From: Pseudomonadota bacterium
GTDB taxonomy: Bacteria; Pseudomonadota; Gammaproteobacteria; Steroidobacterales; JBCBZW01
NCBI GenBank assembly: GCA_039815145.1
Contig: JBCBZW010000038.1
Span: 1 to 41,249 of the forward strand
DNA length: 41,249 nt
Direction of reading: 5' to 3'
Shown: in pieces, positions 25,366 to 33,019 of the stretch
Numbering within the stretch: position 1 is the stretch's first letter
Layout of the letters: every line of letters starts with the position of its first letter
Made by a program: the position numbers and the translations under genes
Notes under the pieces: model-generated
The model's database searches: none
Told to the model about the DNA's origin: nothing
Seen by the model: only the letters and a program-made list of their open reading frames with translations

Positions 25366-25902
25366 ATGGGAAATAGGTACGCACTCATTGTTGCTGAACA
25401 CGCGCCCGATGATCTGAAGCAACTCGTATTCGCCGAAGCGGGGCTGGAGCGCGCCGGTGAAAGCTCTCGATGCACGGTTCGCCTTCCGGGTAAGCTCTTC
25501 CCTGGCACAGTCCTCGAGGTGCGCGAATGCTCGTGGTTCGCTCTCGTGCTTCCAGCGGAAGTTATTTGGAGTATTGGGCGCGACCTGGCTCAGATTTCGG
25601 AAAACTGCCGAGGAGCACTGATAGGTGTCTGCGTCGACGATGTTTCCGGTGAAGTCTGGTACCAACGCTTTGGGGGTGGAGATCTGGTAGCGTGCCACCT
25701 TAGCTGTGACGGAATCACCAAGCAGCACCAGGGCGCGCCGGCATATCTTGGCGAGTGGACTGATCGTGATGTTTTCGGCTTGCTTCCGGATTGGCTTCAA
25801 CTAGATGCCCTTGGCGGCGTCGCCCTGCGAGGCGACCAAGTCCCTTACCACCGTGCGCTGAAGGAGACGCCGCGAGACAACCCCTGGTGGAAATTCTGGT
25901 AG
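25366..25902 (+). CDS. Cytosolic hypothetical protein, immunity-like in character
   Basis: 178-residue soluble alpha/beta protein: YALIVAEHAPDDLKQLVFAE, LEVRECSWFALVLPAEVIWS, and a Trp-rich tail ending NPWWKFW. No signal peptide or known motif. Length, acidity and context resemble immunity proteins, but this is only inference. ATG 25366 follows a 256-base gap containing the hairpin. Confidence 0.55.
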   Translation: MGNRYALIVAEHAPDDLKQLVFAEAGLERAGESSRCTVRLPGKLFPGTVLEVRECSWFALVLPAEVIWSIGRDLAQISENCRGALIGVCVDDVSGEVWYQRFGGGDLVACHLSCDGITKQHQGAPAYLGEWTDRDVFGLLPDWLQLDALGGVALRGDQVPYHRALKETPRDNPWWKFW

Positions 25903-26045
25903 GTAGGGTGCCGCCACATCATCAAGCCACTGCCAGAGTCGTGAGTTGGTCCTCCTGGTTGTAGCTAGCGGCAGTGCTTCAACCGTGGGCCCCGGTCAGC
26001 GGCCGATACGATAGTCAATTGCGCGAATGGCTCTGGAGCTTGGCA

Positions 26046-26531
26046 ATGGAGAGAGTACCGATAGACGTCAACGCCATCGTGGCGGGGATCGATTCTGACG
26101 ACTCAGAAGCGTTCCTGGGGGCAAGCGAGTTGCTCCGAGCCTACGCTCTCGGCGTAGACGCCACTGGCGTTATCGAGCCGTACGCGACCCTCCATCAGGC
26201 GAACCCTCTCACCACAGAGCAGGTTGACGCCCTCTCTCAGGCGCTGGTTGCGTACATCGACTCCGGAAGGCTGCACAATGCAGTGGCCGCGATCCATGCA
26301 CTAGGCCAGCTCCGGGACCCGCAACGCCTTCCCTGGCTGCACGAGCGCCTGACGCTTGCCGTCAACGACTTCGTCGCCCACGGCGACCTGTTGGGGCAGA
26401 CGATCATCGCAATGGAAAACTGTGGGGCCACGGTGGTTAGGGGCGGGGCTTTCAGTAGTCGGGAGTACGAGAAGAACCTGGCAGACGCGCAGACCTACCT
26501 TTCTCTTCACGACGATGACTCAAATCCTTGA
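26046..26531 (+). CDS. HEAT-like repeat protein, first gene of a three-solenoid operon
   Basis: 161 residues, all-helical, with a HEAT-like pair (LHNAVAAIHALGQLRDPQRLPWL, then a long helix containing DLLGQTIIAME). ATG 26046 is preceded by GGAG at 7-base spacing; the longer GTG 25974 is less likely. Its stop codon overlaps the possible TTG start of the LRR gene. HEAT repeats serve as protein-protein scaffolds. The family is not named. Confidence 0.6.
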   Translation: MERVPIDVNAIVAGIDSDDSEAFLGASELLRAYALGVDATGVIEPYATLHQANPLTTEQVDALSQALVAYIDSGRLHNAVAAIHALGQLRDPQRLPWLHERLTLAVNDFVAHGDLLGQTIIAMENCGATVVRGGAFSSREYEKNLADAQTYLSLHDDDSNP

Positions 26532-27346
26532 GAGCGACTGTGGCTGACGACGAGTGGATTGACCTCATCCAACCGGAGATGAGCGGCGGGAAAATCGCCG
26601 CCAGCGCACTCGATGTACTCGATGGCGTGCACGACGCCAAGATCCGGATATCCGGATTGCGCCAAGACACCTTCGAGTACTTGATCAGCAGATACGGTGT
26701 CGCCCTCAAGCAGATCGAGTTCTTCAAGTGTCCGAGGGTCCCTGATCTATCGCCCCTCGAGGATCTCGATAACGTCGAGCGGATTTCGTACTACTTGAAC
26801 CGACAAGCGAAGTGCCTTTGGGACGTGAGCAAGAACTCGACGCTACGGTCACTGGAGTTCACGAACTTCACCTCAGTGACCGATCTTTCGCCGCTGGCCG
26901 GGGCACTCAGCCTCGAACGCCTCTGCTTCGGGAACGCCGCCACTGGGAGTGCCTTCGTGAGCTCGCTCGAGCCACTGGGGGGCCTTAAAGGGCTGACCCA
27001 CCTCGAAATGAACCCGAAGCAAATCGAGGATGGACGAGCGTGCCCACTTACGCAGATACCAAGGCTTGAGTCCCTGGAGTTCAACAACTCGCATTTCTCG
27101 ACTGAAAAAGTCGCATGGCTTCGCGCGCGACTTCCGGAGCGTGTCCAGTCTGATCGGCTGGCCCCCTACGTAGAGCGTCCGGGCGGCCTGCTAGGTGATG
27201 GGCAGTACGACGTCATGGTGGTAGGAAAACGAAAGCCGTTTTTGACTTCAAGCAAGGATGCTGCTCGTATCTCACGCTATGCCGATAGGTTCTGGGCGCT
27301 TGTGGAGCGTTTTCGCGCCGATCCGGCCCTACCAGAACCACCTTAG
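26528..27346 (+). CDS. Leucine-rich-repeat-like protein, second gene of the three-solenoid operon
   Basis: 272 residues (268 if GTG 26540 is the start). Repeats of the L..L.F.N...V.DLSPL type are visible: LKQIEFFKCPRVPDLSPLED, LRSLEFTNFTSVTDLSPLAG, LKGLTHLEMN and LESLEFNNSHFS. This is a bacterial LRR scaffold without a signal peptide, so probably cytosolic. It overlaps the HEAT-like gene and is 4 bases from the ankyrin gene, implying coordinated expression. Its binding partner is unknown. Confidence 0.7.
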   Translation: MRATVADDEWIDLIQPEMSGGKIAASALDVLDGVHDAKIRISGLRQDTFEYLISRYGVALKQIEFFKCPRVPDLSPLEDLDNVERISYYLNRQAKCLWDVSKNSTLRSLEFTNFTSVTDLSPLAGALSLERLCFGNAATGSAFVSSLEPLGGLKGLTHLEMNPKQIEDGRACPLTQIPRLESLEFNNSHFSTEKVAWLRARLPERVQSDRLAPYVERPGGLLGDGQYDVMVVGKRKPFLTSSKDAARISRYADRFWALVERFRADPALPEPP

Positions 27347-27350
27347 CGGC

Positions 27351-27734
27351 GTGAGCGACAAGAAACGCTCGACGCTGGAGCAGGTACTGGCTTCCGTTTC
27401 GGAATCGCTGTTTCCCGCGGAAATGGGTAGAGCCATCGTAAGCGTGGACACGACCGATTGTATGGGCGATACGGCGCTTCACGTGCTTGTTCGTCGCGGT
27501 GATCGCTTTGGCGTTCAGCTGCTGCTTCGGCACGGCGCGGATCCGAACGCGGTAGGGGATATGGGGGAAACGCCGTTGCATGTCGCGGCAAGCGGCGGCG
27601 ATGCGCAGATCATCAGAGCGCTGATTGAGAGCGGCGCAACACCCGGTTTCCGCTCTGAGTTCGGCGTCACAGCGAACGATCTGTACAAAGGGGGAGACAA
27701 GCACACTGCAAAACTGCTCAAAGGAGGCGGCTAG
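27351..27734 (+). CDS. Ankyrin repeat protein, third gene of the three-solenoid operon
   Basis: 127 residues. Two to three ankyrin repeats: MGDTALHVLVRRGDRFGVQL, LLRHGADPNAVGDMGETPLH and VAASGGDAQIIRALIESGA, with the usual G.TPLH and LL..GADPN signatures. The GTG at 27351 directly follows the LRR gene. Bacterial ankyrin proteins act as interaction adaptors and are often immunity partners. Confidence 0.85.
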   Translation: MSDKKRSTLEQVLASVSESLFPAEMGRAIVSVDTTDCMGDTALHVLVRRGDRFGVQLLLRHGADPNAVGDMGETPLHVAASGGDAQIIRALIESGATPGFRSEFGVTANDLYKGGDKHTAKLLKGGG

Positions 27735-27862
27735 CTCACCCTCGTCCTACTCTGGCTCAGGCAGCGAGTGGTTGGCGACATTGGTAACGCTCCAAGCACG
27801 GCCGCATGATCCGCAACATCATGCTCTCGCGGGCCGCACCCCGCTCACGAATGAGAATACCT

Positions 27863-28447
27863 ATGGCTAACCTCGCCGCAAAACTCGGCCGTCTCTCGCA
27901 AGCGTTCGATTCCAAGGGGCATAAGGCGCCTGACTCGTTGCTACCTGGGCTCGCCGGCGACGCCCTCGACGCCCAGCTCGGCTGGTTTCCAAGCACTCTG
28001 CCGCAGGAGCTGCGAGAGCTCTACGCCTGGCGCGCGGGTCAGGCGTCCGACCCGTGGGACGCTGAATTTCCCTTCTGGTTCCGCGACAGGGGGTTCTCCA
28101 GCATCGAAATAGCCAAGGACGAGTATTCATCCATGATGGAGTCCTACGGTGTCGAGAATGATCCGACGCGCGACCTCGTGAACTTGTCCGATTGCTTTCC
28201 GTTCGCTGCATTCAATGGCGCGTGGTATGTCGTCCCGTGCAAGGGCCACGGCTTCGATATTTCCGTGCCATATCCTGTCATCTCAGTGTTTCAGGACATT
28301 AGCCCCCACTTCGATAGCATCAACGCCATGCTCGACACCTGTATCGCGTGGGTCGAACATCCCGATTGGAAAAGCGACTCCGGCCTCGATCGGGAGCAAG
28401 AGCGCCGCATATGGTCTCGATTCAACGCGGTCGCAAGCACCTGCTAG
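27863..28447 (+). CDS. SMI1/KNR4 (SUKH-type) family protein
   Basis: 194 residues. SUKH features: LGWFPSTLPQELRELYAWRAG near the start (the L.P..L..ly.w.nG signature), then FPFWFRDRGFSSIEIA, and later ISPHFDSINAMLDTC. SUKH proteins are the largest class of immunity proteins against polymorphic toxins. No toxin is adjacent. ATG 27863 is chosen (GAGAA upstream); ATG 27851 is an alternative. Another SUKH gene lies at 31668. Confidence 0.85.
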   Translation: MANLAAKLGRLSQAFDSKGHKAPDSLLPGLAGDALDAQLGWFPSTLPQELRELYAWRAGQASDPWDAEFPFWFRDRGFSSIEIAKDEYSSMMESYGVENDPTRDLVNLSDCFPFAAFNGAWYVVPCKGHGFDISVPYPVISVFQDISPHFDSINAMLDTCIAWVEHPDWKSDSGLDREQERRIWSRFNAVASTC

Positions 28448-28484
28448 CGTGGCTGAGTAAATGCACTAGGCTGCATGGAAGAGT

Positions 28485-28952
28485 ATGCGTCAATACACAA
28501 TGAACGACATTCCCATCATTGGCGCCGAGGAGCACGTGCGAAAGCACGTCGAGATGTACTTCGGTCCCGGCGGGGCATGCGCTGAGCGCATCGCTGCCGC
28601 GCTGGTGGATACCGCCCTGCGGGCGGGCGCGACTCGCGTGGAATCCAAAACCTCAGAAGGCTGGTCGCTCGTCCAATCCAACGTAGATTGGCTTTGCGGG
28701 CATAAGGACCGCCCCAGCAAGGGAACACCTGCTTGGGAGCACCCCACCTACTTCCCCGAGTTGGGCGCGAATGCGCCTAGGTTTGAAGTGATGGTCGCGA
28801 TTTTCTCGGATGCCGCCATCACATGGACACCGTCTACGCAGGAGCCGATCAAGGGCACGCCAGCGGTGCTTGACGAAGCGATGGCATGCCACCCTATGCC
28901 TCCCTGGTGCCAGCGTGCGGTGACGTTTCGGTTCGATGGGCTGCAAACCTGA
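28485..28952 (+). CDS. Hypothetical protein with a GyrB/ParE-like N-terminal segment
   Basis: 155 residues. AEEHVRKHVEMYFGPGG followed by IAAALVDTALRAGA parallels the gyrase-type start (AVRKRPGMYIG ... VFEVVDNAIDEA), but the catalytic Glu/Asn positions are not kept and the nucleotide-binding loops are missing. It may be a degenerate or decoy relative. The rest is unrecognised. Starts possible at ATG 28485 or 28500. The next gene begins right after its stop. Confidence 0.55.
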   Translation: MRQYTMNDIPIIGAEEHVRKHVEMYFGPGGACAERIAAALVDTALRAGATRVESKTSEGWSLVQSNVDWLCGHKDRPSKGTPAWEHPTYFPELGANAPRFEVMVAIFSDAAITWTPSTQEPIKGTPAVLDEAMACHPMPPWCQRAVTFRFDGLQT

Positions 28953-28970
28953 GTGATGCCTACCTCCGTC

Positions 28971-29405
28971 ATGACCAGCCAACACCTTCCTCAAGATCTA
29001 CTGCCCCTCGTTGGACGACTTGAAGCGTCGCTCAACAAGTCGCATGCCCTCCTCCAAGTCCGGTATCCGGGTAAGCCAATGGCTCACTACATCGTTGCCA
29101 ACCGGTCAGGCATGCTCGCGCTTGGCCTAGAGTGCGTCAAGGCCGCTGCCCAGCCCGAGAACGCCAGCGAATCAAAGCGCCCCTTTGAAGCTGAGAGGCT
29201 GGCCTATCTGGCCGGTGGCGACGGCGATGGCATCTGCGGGCTCTTGGTCAACAGTCGACTCTCCTACCAAGCTGCAGCCCCCGCAAGGCCCGATGAACCC
29301 TTCGATTGGTCAGTAGCCCTAGCCAACATGTTCCTCTGGGGCGCGCTCGGGTTTGCAACCATCGGCGTTCTCACGGTACTCCATTGGCTATTGACTGCCT
29401 TTTGA
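28971..29405 (+). CDS. Membrane-tail protein, first of a tandem pair
   Basis: 144 residues. Shared core with the next gene: L..L..RLEA..NK..AL......Y..ANR.GMLALGLEC.KA, then LAYLAGGDG and a C-terminal helix (ATIGVLTVLHWLLTAF). The soluble part faces the cytosol if the C-terminal helix is a tail anchor. ATG 28971 is chosen; GTG 28953 and ATG 28956 are possible. Function unknown; the tight link to the paralogue suggests recent tandem duplication. Confidence 0.65.
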   Translation: MTSQHLPQDLLPLVGRLEASLNKSHALLQVRYPGKPMAHYIVANRSGMLALGLECVKAAAQPENASESKRPFEAERLAYLAGGDGDGICGLLVNSRLSYQAAAPARPDEPFDWSVALANMFLWGALGFATIGVLTVLHWLLTAF

Positions 29406-29491
29406 CGATGGCCCTGTCGAGACGCGGGCCATGGGCCGAGATACTCGAGCCCGAGCGCCGCCGATCGATCCCCTCCAACATCAGAGACCTC

Positions 29492-29941
29492 ATGACCGAG
29501 CAAGAACGGCAAAGGCAGGACCTAGCATTGCTAGTGCAGCGACTCGAAGCGCTCGTCAACAAGCCCGATGCGCTCGTGCGAATCGGGTTTTCCCCAGACC
29601 ATGATCCAAGCCGCTACGTGATGGCGAATCGAGCAGGCATGCTCGCTCTGGGACTAGAGTGCCTGAAGGCATCGTCCGGTCCGTCAACCAGCTACCGGGA
29701 AGCGCTCTCCCGCGCTCCGACACCGGCCCTCGCGTACCTGGCCGGTGGGGACTGCGAACGACTCGGAGGGCTACTCGTCGACGATGAGCTGAAGTATCGG
29801 GTTGCCCCTACGGCAGATCAGCAGGACGAGAAGGACCGTCGCGATTCGCTGATCCTCGGCGTGCTTCTCTCGGGGTTCGCAGGTTTTGCATGCGTTGGTT
29901 TTCTCGTGGCGGTGCGCTTCCTGTGGCGACTGGTCTTTTAG
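29492..29941 (+). CDS. Membrane-tail protein, second of a tandem pair
   Basis: 149 residues, homologous to the preceding gene over the whole length: LALLVQRLEALVNKPDALV, YVMANRAGMLALGLECLKA, LAYLAGGD and a C-terminal helix (LLSGFAGFACVGFLVAVRFLW). ATG 29492 fits the pair best, since the paralogue has no counterpart to the 28-residue stretch that ATG 29408 would add. Divergence is concentrated in the middle loop. Confidence 0.65.
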   Translation: MTEQERQRQDLALLVQRLEALVNKPDALVRIGFSPDHDPSRYVMANRAGMLALGLECLKASSGPSTSYREALSRAPTPALAYLAGGDCERLGGLLVDDELKYRVAPTADQQDEKDRRDSLILGVLLSGFAGFACVGFLVAVRFLWRLVF

Positions 29942-29973
29942 CGATTCGCCTCGAACCCGGTTAGGAGAAAGAG

Positions 29974-30423
29974 ATGGGTTTCATCCGTGGAAAGGCGCAG
30001 CCGTACGAGTCGCTCACGCCCCACGACTACGACTTTTTCCCTATCTGGGAAATGGCTGTAGACGAGAAAGGGGTGGCTGGCCAGGATGAGACCTGGCGCA
30101 GGCCCCTGTGGTACGCCAAAGATGTCGAAGCCAGGATGGCAGCTGTGTTCGTGCCATTCGATATCGTCGGAACCGATTTGATGGGTGTCGGCCTCTACAC
30201 GACGCGCGCCGATCCCGAACCGCTCGTTCCTACCCCAACCGATGACCTCGGCGAGATCACCGTCTGGTGGCAGGATCGGTGGATCTGGGTAGGCGGCGAC
30301 GACGGCCCTGAGCTTGAATGGCCCTTCATCGCGCGGATGCGCCCCACCATCGAAGGGGAAGCTGGGGTCTGCTTCTGCGTGAATCGTTCCCCGATCCGCG
30401 GCACTCGTGTGCCGTCAGTGTAG
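29974..30423 (+). CDS. Hypothetical cytosolic protein
   Basis: 149 residues; excellent AGGAGAAAGAG 1-12 bases before ATG 29974. Sequence features include YDFFPIWEMAVDEKG, ITVWWQDRWIWVGG and an FVPFDIVGTDLMGVGLYTTR stretch: an acidic, aromatic-rich, probably beta-sheet protein. Not recognised. It is followed 28 bases later by another small gene, perhaps co-transcribed. Confidence 0.65.
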   Translation: MGFIRGKAQPYESLTPHDYDFFPIWEMAVDEKGVAGQDETWRRPLWYAKDVEARMAAVFVPFDIVGTDLMGVGLYTTRADPEPLVPTPTDDLGEITVWWQDRWIWVGGDDGPELEWPFIARMRPTIEGEAGVCFCVNRSPIRGTRVPSV

Positions 30424-30451
30424 GCATCTGGCATCACTCCGAGGACTTGAC

Positions 30452-30979
30452 ATGCCCCCTAGCTCCAAGACGCTCTTTTCCGGGCGTATCGATATCGAAT
30501 TCAGCCAGTTCTACATCGAGGCTGAGGATGAATACAGTGACATCGATAGCGCCTTTGCTAACCAGGTCAACGGGCTCTGCGGCGCGGCGCAACCCGGGAG
30601 TTTGTTCTTCACTGCAAGGCCGAAGGATGCGGTGATCGCCCTCGAGGTCGTGCTCTTCTCGACAGAGCCCCCGATTGACTCGAGCTATTCCGAGATCGTG
30701 GAGGTTTCCTTCTGTCGCGATAGCCAACCTGTCCTACTATGCCAATGGGCACACGAAGACACGTATCCCCTGGACCTGCCGGCGGGGCCGTACCGCGTAC
30801 GCTACTGCATCGACGGATTGGAGAAGGAGTACGATGAGGGGGTAGTGTGGGAACACGAGCGCATCCCGATTCCGGGCCAGCGATACTTGATCCAGTTTTG
30901 GCCAGGACATCACAAGCCAGATACTATTCTGCAGCAGACGAGTGACCAGGCCGCCTATTGGCACGCGCACAAGAACTAG
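30452..30979 (+). CDS. Hypothetical protein with a conserved Trp/His C-terminus
   Basis: 175 residues: FSGRIDIEFSQFYIEA, then beta-strands (VIALEVVLFS, PVLLCQWAHEDTYPL, GPYRVRYCIDGLEKE) and a tail ILQQTSDQAAYWHAHKN. This tail recurs in a family of small bacterial hypotheticals, but I know no function. ATG 30452 has GAGGA 5 bases upstream. Confidence 0.65.
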   Translation: MPPSSKTLFSGRIDIEFSQFYIEAEDEYSDIDSAFANQVNGLCGAAQPGSLFFTARPKDAVIALEVVLFSTEPPIDSSYSEIVEVSFCRDSQPVLLCQWAHEDTYPLDLPAGPYRVRYCIDGLEKEYDEGVVWEHERIPIPGQRYLIQFWPGHHKPDTILQQTSDQAAYWHAHKN

Positions 30980-31145
30980 GGGTCCATGCGGAGTGCAACA
31001 TGCAGCTTGTCGTACCTGAGTAAGACGTCCCAACGTCCCGCTTCACGAGCAAGGAAAATTCAGTCTGCTTGCGTCTCTCTACCCGCAATCTATTTCGTGG
31101 TAGCCAATCAGTCTCTTAGTTCGCCAACACAAAGGAGTCCTTCAC

Positions 31146-31634
31146 GTGGGCATGGTTGCAATGTTCAAGATCCTCGACGAAGACGAACTCGAGATGATCA
31201 AAAGCGATGCAGATGCGGTGGAAGAATTGCTCTTCCCCGAGGATGTCGACGATCCGTTCGAAGGACAGCACGGTCTGGATAAGTCGTGGCACTCACTCCA
31301 TTATCTCCTGACCGGTTCAGCCGAGCCCGACGGCACTCCCGCCGGAGACGCTATTCTCGGTGGTACGCCGGTCGGCGGCGACCTCGGCTATGGCCCCGCC
31401 AGGCTGATTGATCACCAGCAGGTGCTTCGGGTCGCCGCCGCCCTGCAGGAGGCGGATTTGGCCGCAGCATACGCCAACCTCGATCGGGCTGCTGCATCCG
31501 CAGCCAAGCTGTATTGCGGGTTCGAGTTCTCTCAGGATGAGCAAGAGTACCTGCGTGGATACTTCGATACGCTTCTTGAGGTCTATTCCACGGCTGCCGC
31601 TGACGGAACGGCCGTATTGGCCTATCTGGTGTAG
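31146..31634 (+). CDS. YfbM/DUF1877 family protein
   Basis: 162 residues matching DUF1877: LDKSWHSLHYLLTG, then AILGGTPVGGDLGYGPARL, the HQQVLRVAAAL helix and the tail FDTLLEVYSTAAADGTAVLAYL. YfbM-type proteins are small cytosolic proteins of unknown function, often found near toxin-immunity loci. GTG 31146 has AAGGAG 8 bases upstream. Confidence 0.85.
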   Translation: MGMVAMFKILDEDELEMIKSDADAVEELLFPEDVDDPFEGQHGLDKSWHSLHYLLTGSAEPDGTPAGDAILGGTPVGGDLGYGPARLIDHQQVLRVAAALQEADLAAAYANLDRAAASAAKLYCGFEFSQDEQEYLRGYFDTLLEVYSTAAADGTAVLAYLV

Positions 31635-31642
31635 CGCTGGTG

Positions 31643-31660
31643 GCGCGGGTGCTACCGCGC
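31643..31660. terminator. Hairpin between the DUF1877 and SUKH genes
   Basis: GCGCGG-GTGCTA-CCGCGC, a perfect 6-bp stem in the 33-base gap. It is close to the SUKH start, so it may also affect translation. Confidence 0.3.
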
Positions 31661-31667
31661 GGACGCC

Positions 31668-32123
31668 ATGAGAGACTTCATAGCACGACTAGATGCCTAT
31701 TGCGGCGTGGCTTCATGCCCGCAGAACGCGCCTCCAACGGAGGAGAGCATTCGTCGTATCAACCACCATTTCTCGATTGCCATCCCCGATGAACTTATCT
31801 ACTTGGCGCAGCACTGCAAGTCGTATCGGGCGATGTTTGTTAGCCTCGGACCTGACTACGCGGACCCGGATCACATCATCCGCGTCAATAGCTTCTGGCG
31901 GCGCCGGCGCGTAACCCGCCGCCTTCCCAGGCATCTCGTCATGTTCAGGAACGGTCACGATGAACACTGCTGGTGTTTCGACATCGCCGATACGCTCAGT
32001 CCATTACCGGTTCAGTTCTGGTCCCCTGATGAACTGCACTACCCGAGCTCTGCTCGGCCGATCACAAGGTATCCCTCGTTTTCGGAGTACTTAGATGGCT
32101 TGTGCCAATGGGAATTCAGCTAA
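31668..32123 (+). CDS. SMI1/KNR4 (SUKH-type) family protein, second copy
   Basis: 151 residues. Features: EESIRRINHHFSIAIPDELI YLAQHC (the SUKH helix, then the I.iP..l..l signature), LPRHLVMFRNGHDEHCWCFD (the matching v.ig..g.g...cfd strand), and the tail PSFSEYLDGLCQWEFS. It is a candidate orphan immunity protein, only weakly like the SUKH gene at 27863, so not a recent duplicate. ATG 31668. Confidence 0.85.
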   Translation: MRDFIARLDAYCGVASCPQNAPPTEESIRRINHHFSIAIPDELIYLAQHCKSYRAMFVSLGPDYADPDHIIRVNSFWRRRRVTRRLPRHLVMFRNGHDEHCWCFDIADTLSPLPVQFWSPDELHYPSSARPITRYPSFSEYLDGLCQWEFS

Positions 32124-32141
32124 TGCGTCTAGAGACTGCCC

Positions 32142-32206
32142 GTAGCGATCCGGCATTGTCACGGGGCCCCGGGCCCGTGAGCCTAGACGTCTATGCCGGA
32201 CGCTAC
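32142..32206. repeat. Elaborate intergenic folded element
   Basis: GTAGCG-A-TCCGGCAT (32142-32156) pairs with ATGCCGGACGCTAC (32193-32206): 14 base pairs with a single unpaired A. Inside lies TCACGGG/CCCGTGA (32159-32165 with 32174-32180). ATGCCGG (32193) can instead pair with a second CCGGCAT at 32208, and CGTCTAG (32125) with CTAGACG (32183), so alternative folds exclude each other. GCTAATG occurs on both sides, 100 bases apart (32119 and 32219). Confidence 0.5.
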
Positions 32207-32294
32207 ACCGGCATTCCGGCTAATGGCTTGTGTCCGCGCCGTCAAGCACTTGCCGCAGAGGCAATGCAGTGTACTTTTTCGCGAGGTTTGAGGT

Positions 32295-32680
32295 ATGGAG
32301 CTACCCGAGAAGGTGCTTGAAGGCGTCAGCTGGGCGTTTTCCGGCGGCATTGCCACGAGTGAAAGGACTTTCTTGCTGACGTAAGAGAAGAGCAGCTGGA
32401 AATCTCGGGGAACGATAGCTGGGATCCTTCGATTATCGTCTTGCCCGTTCTCCGCGTCAGAGTAGTGTACGCGCCGCATCCATTTGAGATGGAAAGGGCC
32501 GCAGACCTCACGACCGACGCGGGTGGTGGATTCTCAGCGGGTGAGCTGCTGTTCACGCTCCATAACGCAGTCGTGGAGCAACTCGAGGATTGAGATCACC
32601 ATTTTTTCGAGGGACTTACGCTAAACAGCTGGCCCATAGCGCACGAACCAGCTGTGTATTTGATGCGGCTTGGTAGCTAG
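32295..32680 (+). pseudogene. Broken gene of a small conserved family (frameshift plus internal stop)
   Basis: ATG 32295 opens MELPEKVLEGVSWAFSGG but hits TAA at 32382. A second frame then continues FLADVREEQLEISGNDSWDP, VLPVLRVRVVYAPHPFEMER and AGELLFTLHNAVVEQLED up to TGA at 32591. The same frame continues beyond the stop as DHHFFEGLTLNSWPI to a stop at 32680. One frameshift near 32365 and one in-frame stop would restore a protein of about 128 residues. The intact family is unknown to me in function. Confidence 0.7.
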
Positions 32681-33019
32681 TATGTCGACACATCACACTC
32701 GTGTCGTAGACGTTCGTGTCGCGCGCTACGCCTCAGGCGATCGGGTTACACGACCGAACGGAACGATACGGTTATCTGATCGCCACAATGCGGGCGACGA
32801 GCGGAGATGCTGCCCGGAATACTCTGGCACGGATGTGGGACTAGGTAGCGTGACCGCCTGCGTGGGGTGAGGCCTCGGCGAGCTTCGGCTCGAAGCCCTT
32901 CGACACGCCGGAGCCCAGATGACCTGCAGCCGCGAAGCCTACGGGCCCCTCCGGGACCATGCCAACCCCGCGAGGTCAACGTAAGACCGACGCAGCACGA
33001 TACTACCTAGGAGATTTAC
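32681..33019. other. Gap of about 340 bases with possible gene relics
   Basis: No intact gene. A frame ending in LHDRTERYGYLIATMRATS and then NTLARMWD near 32844, and another ending SFGSKPFDTPEPR near 32930, look like C-terminal relics but have no starts. AGGAG at 33010-33014 belongs to the next gene. Confidence 0.35.

Noticed and set aside
24472-25800. Minus-strand 442-residue frame over the PEP-CTERM gene and its neighbour
   Set aside because: It spans two well-supported plus-strand genes and the gap between them, and has no recognisable domain.
32591-32593. Selenocysteine readthrough at the internal TGA of the broken gene
   Set aside because: A frameshift upstream already breaks the gene, and no SECIS-like stem is evident after the TGA; decay is the simpler explanation.
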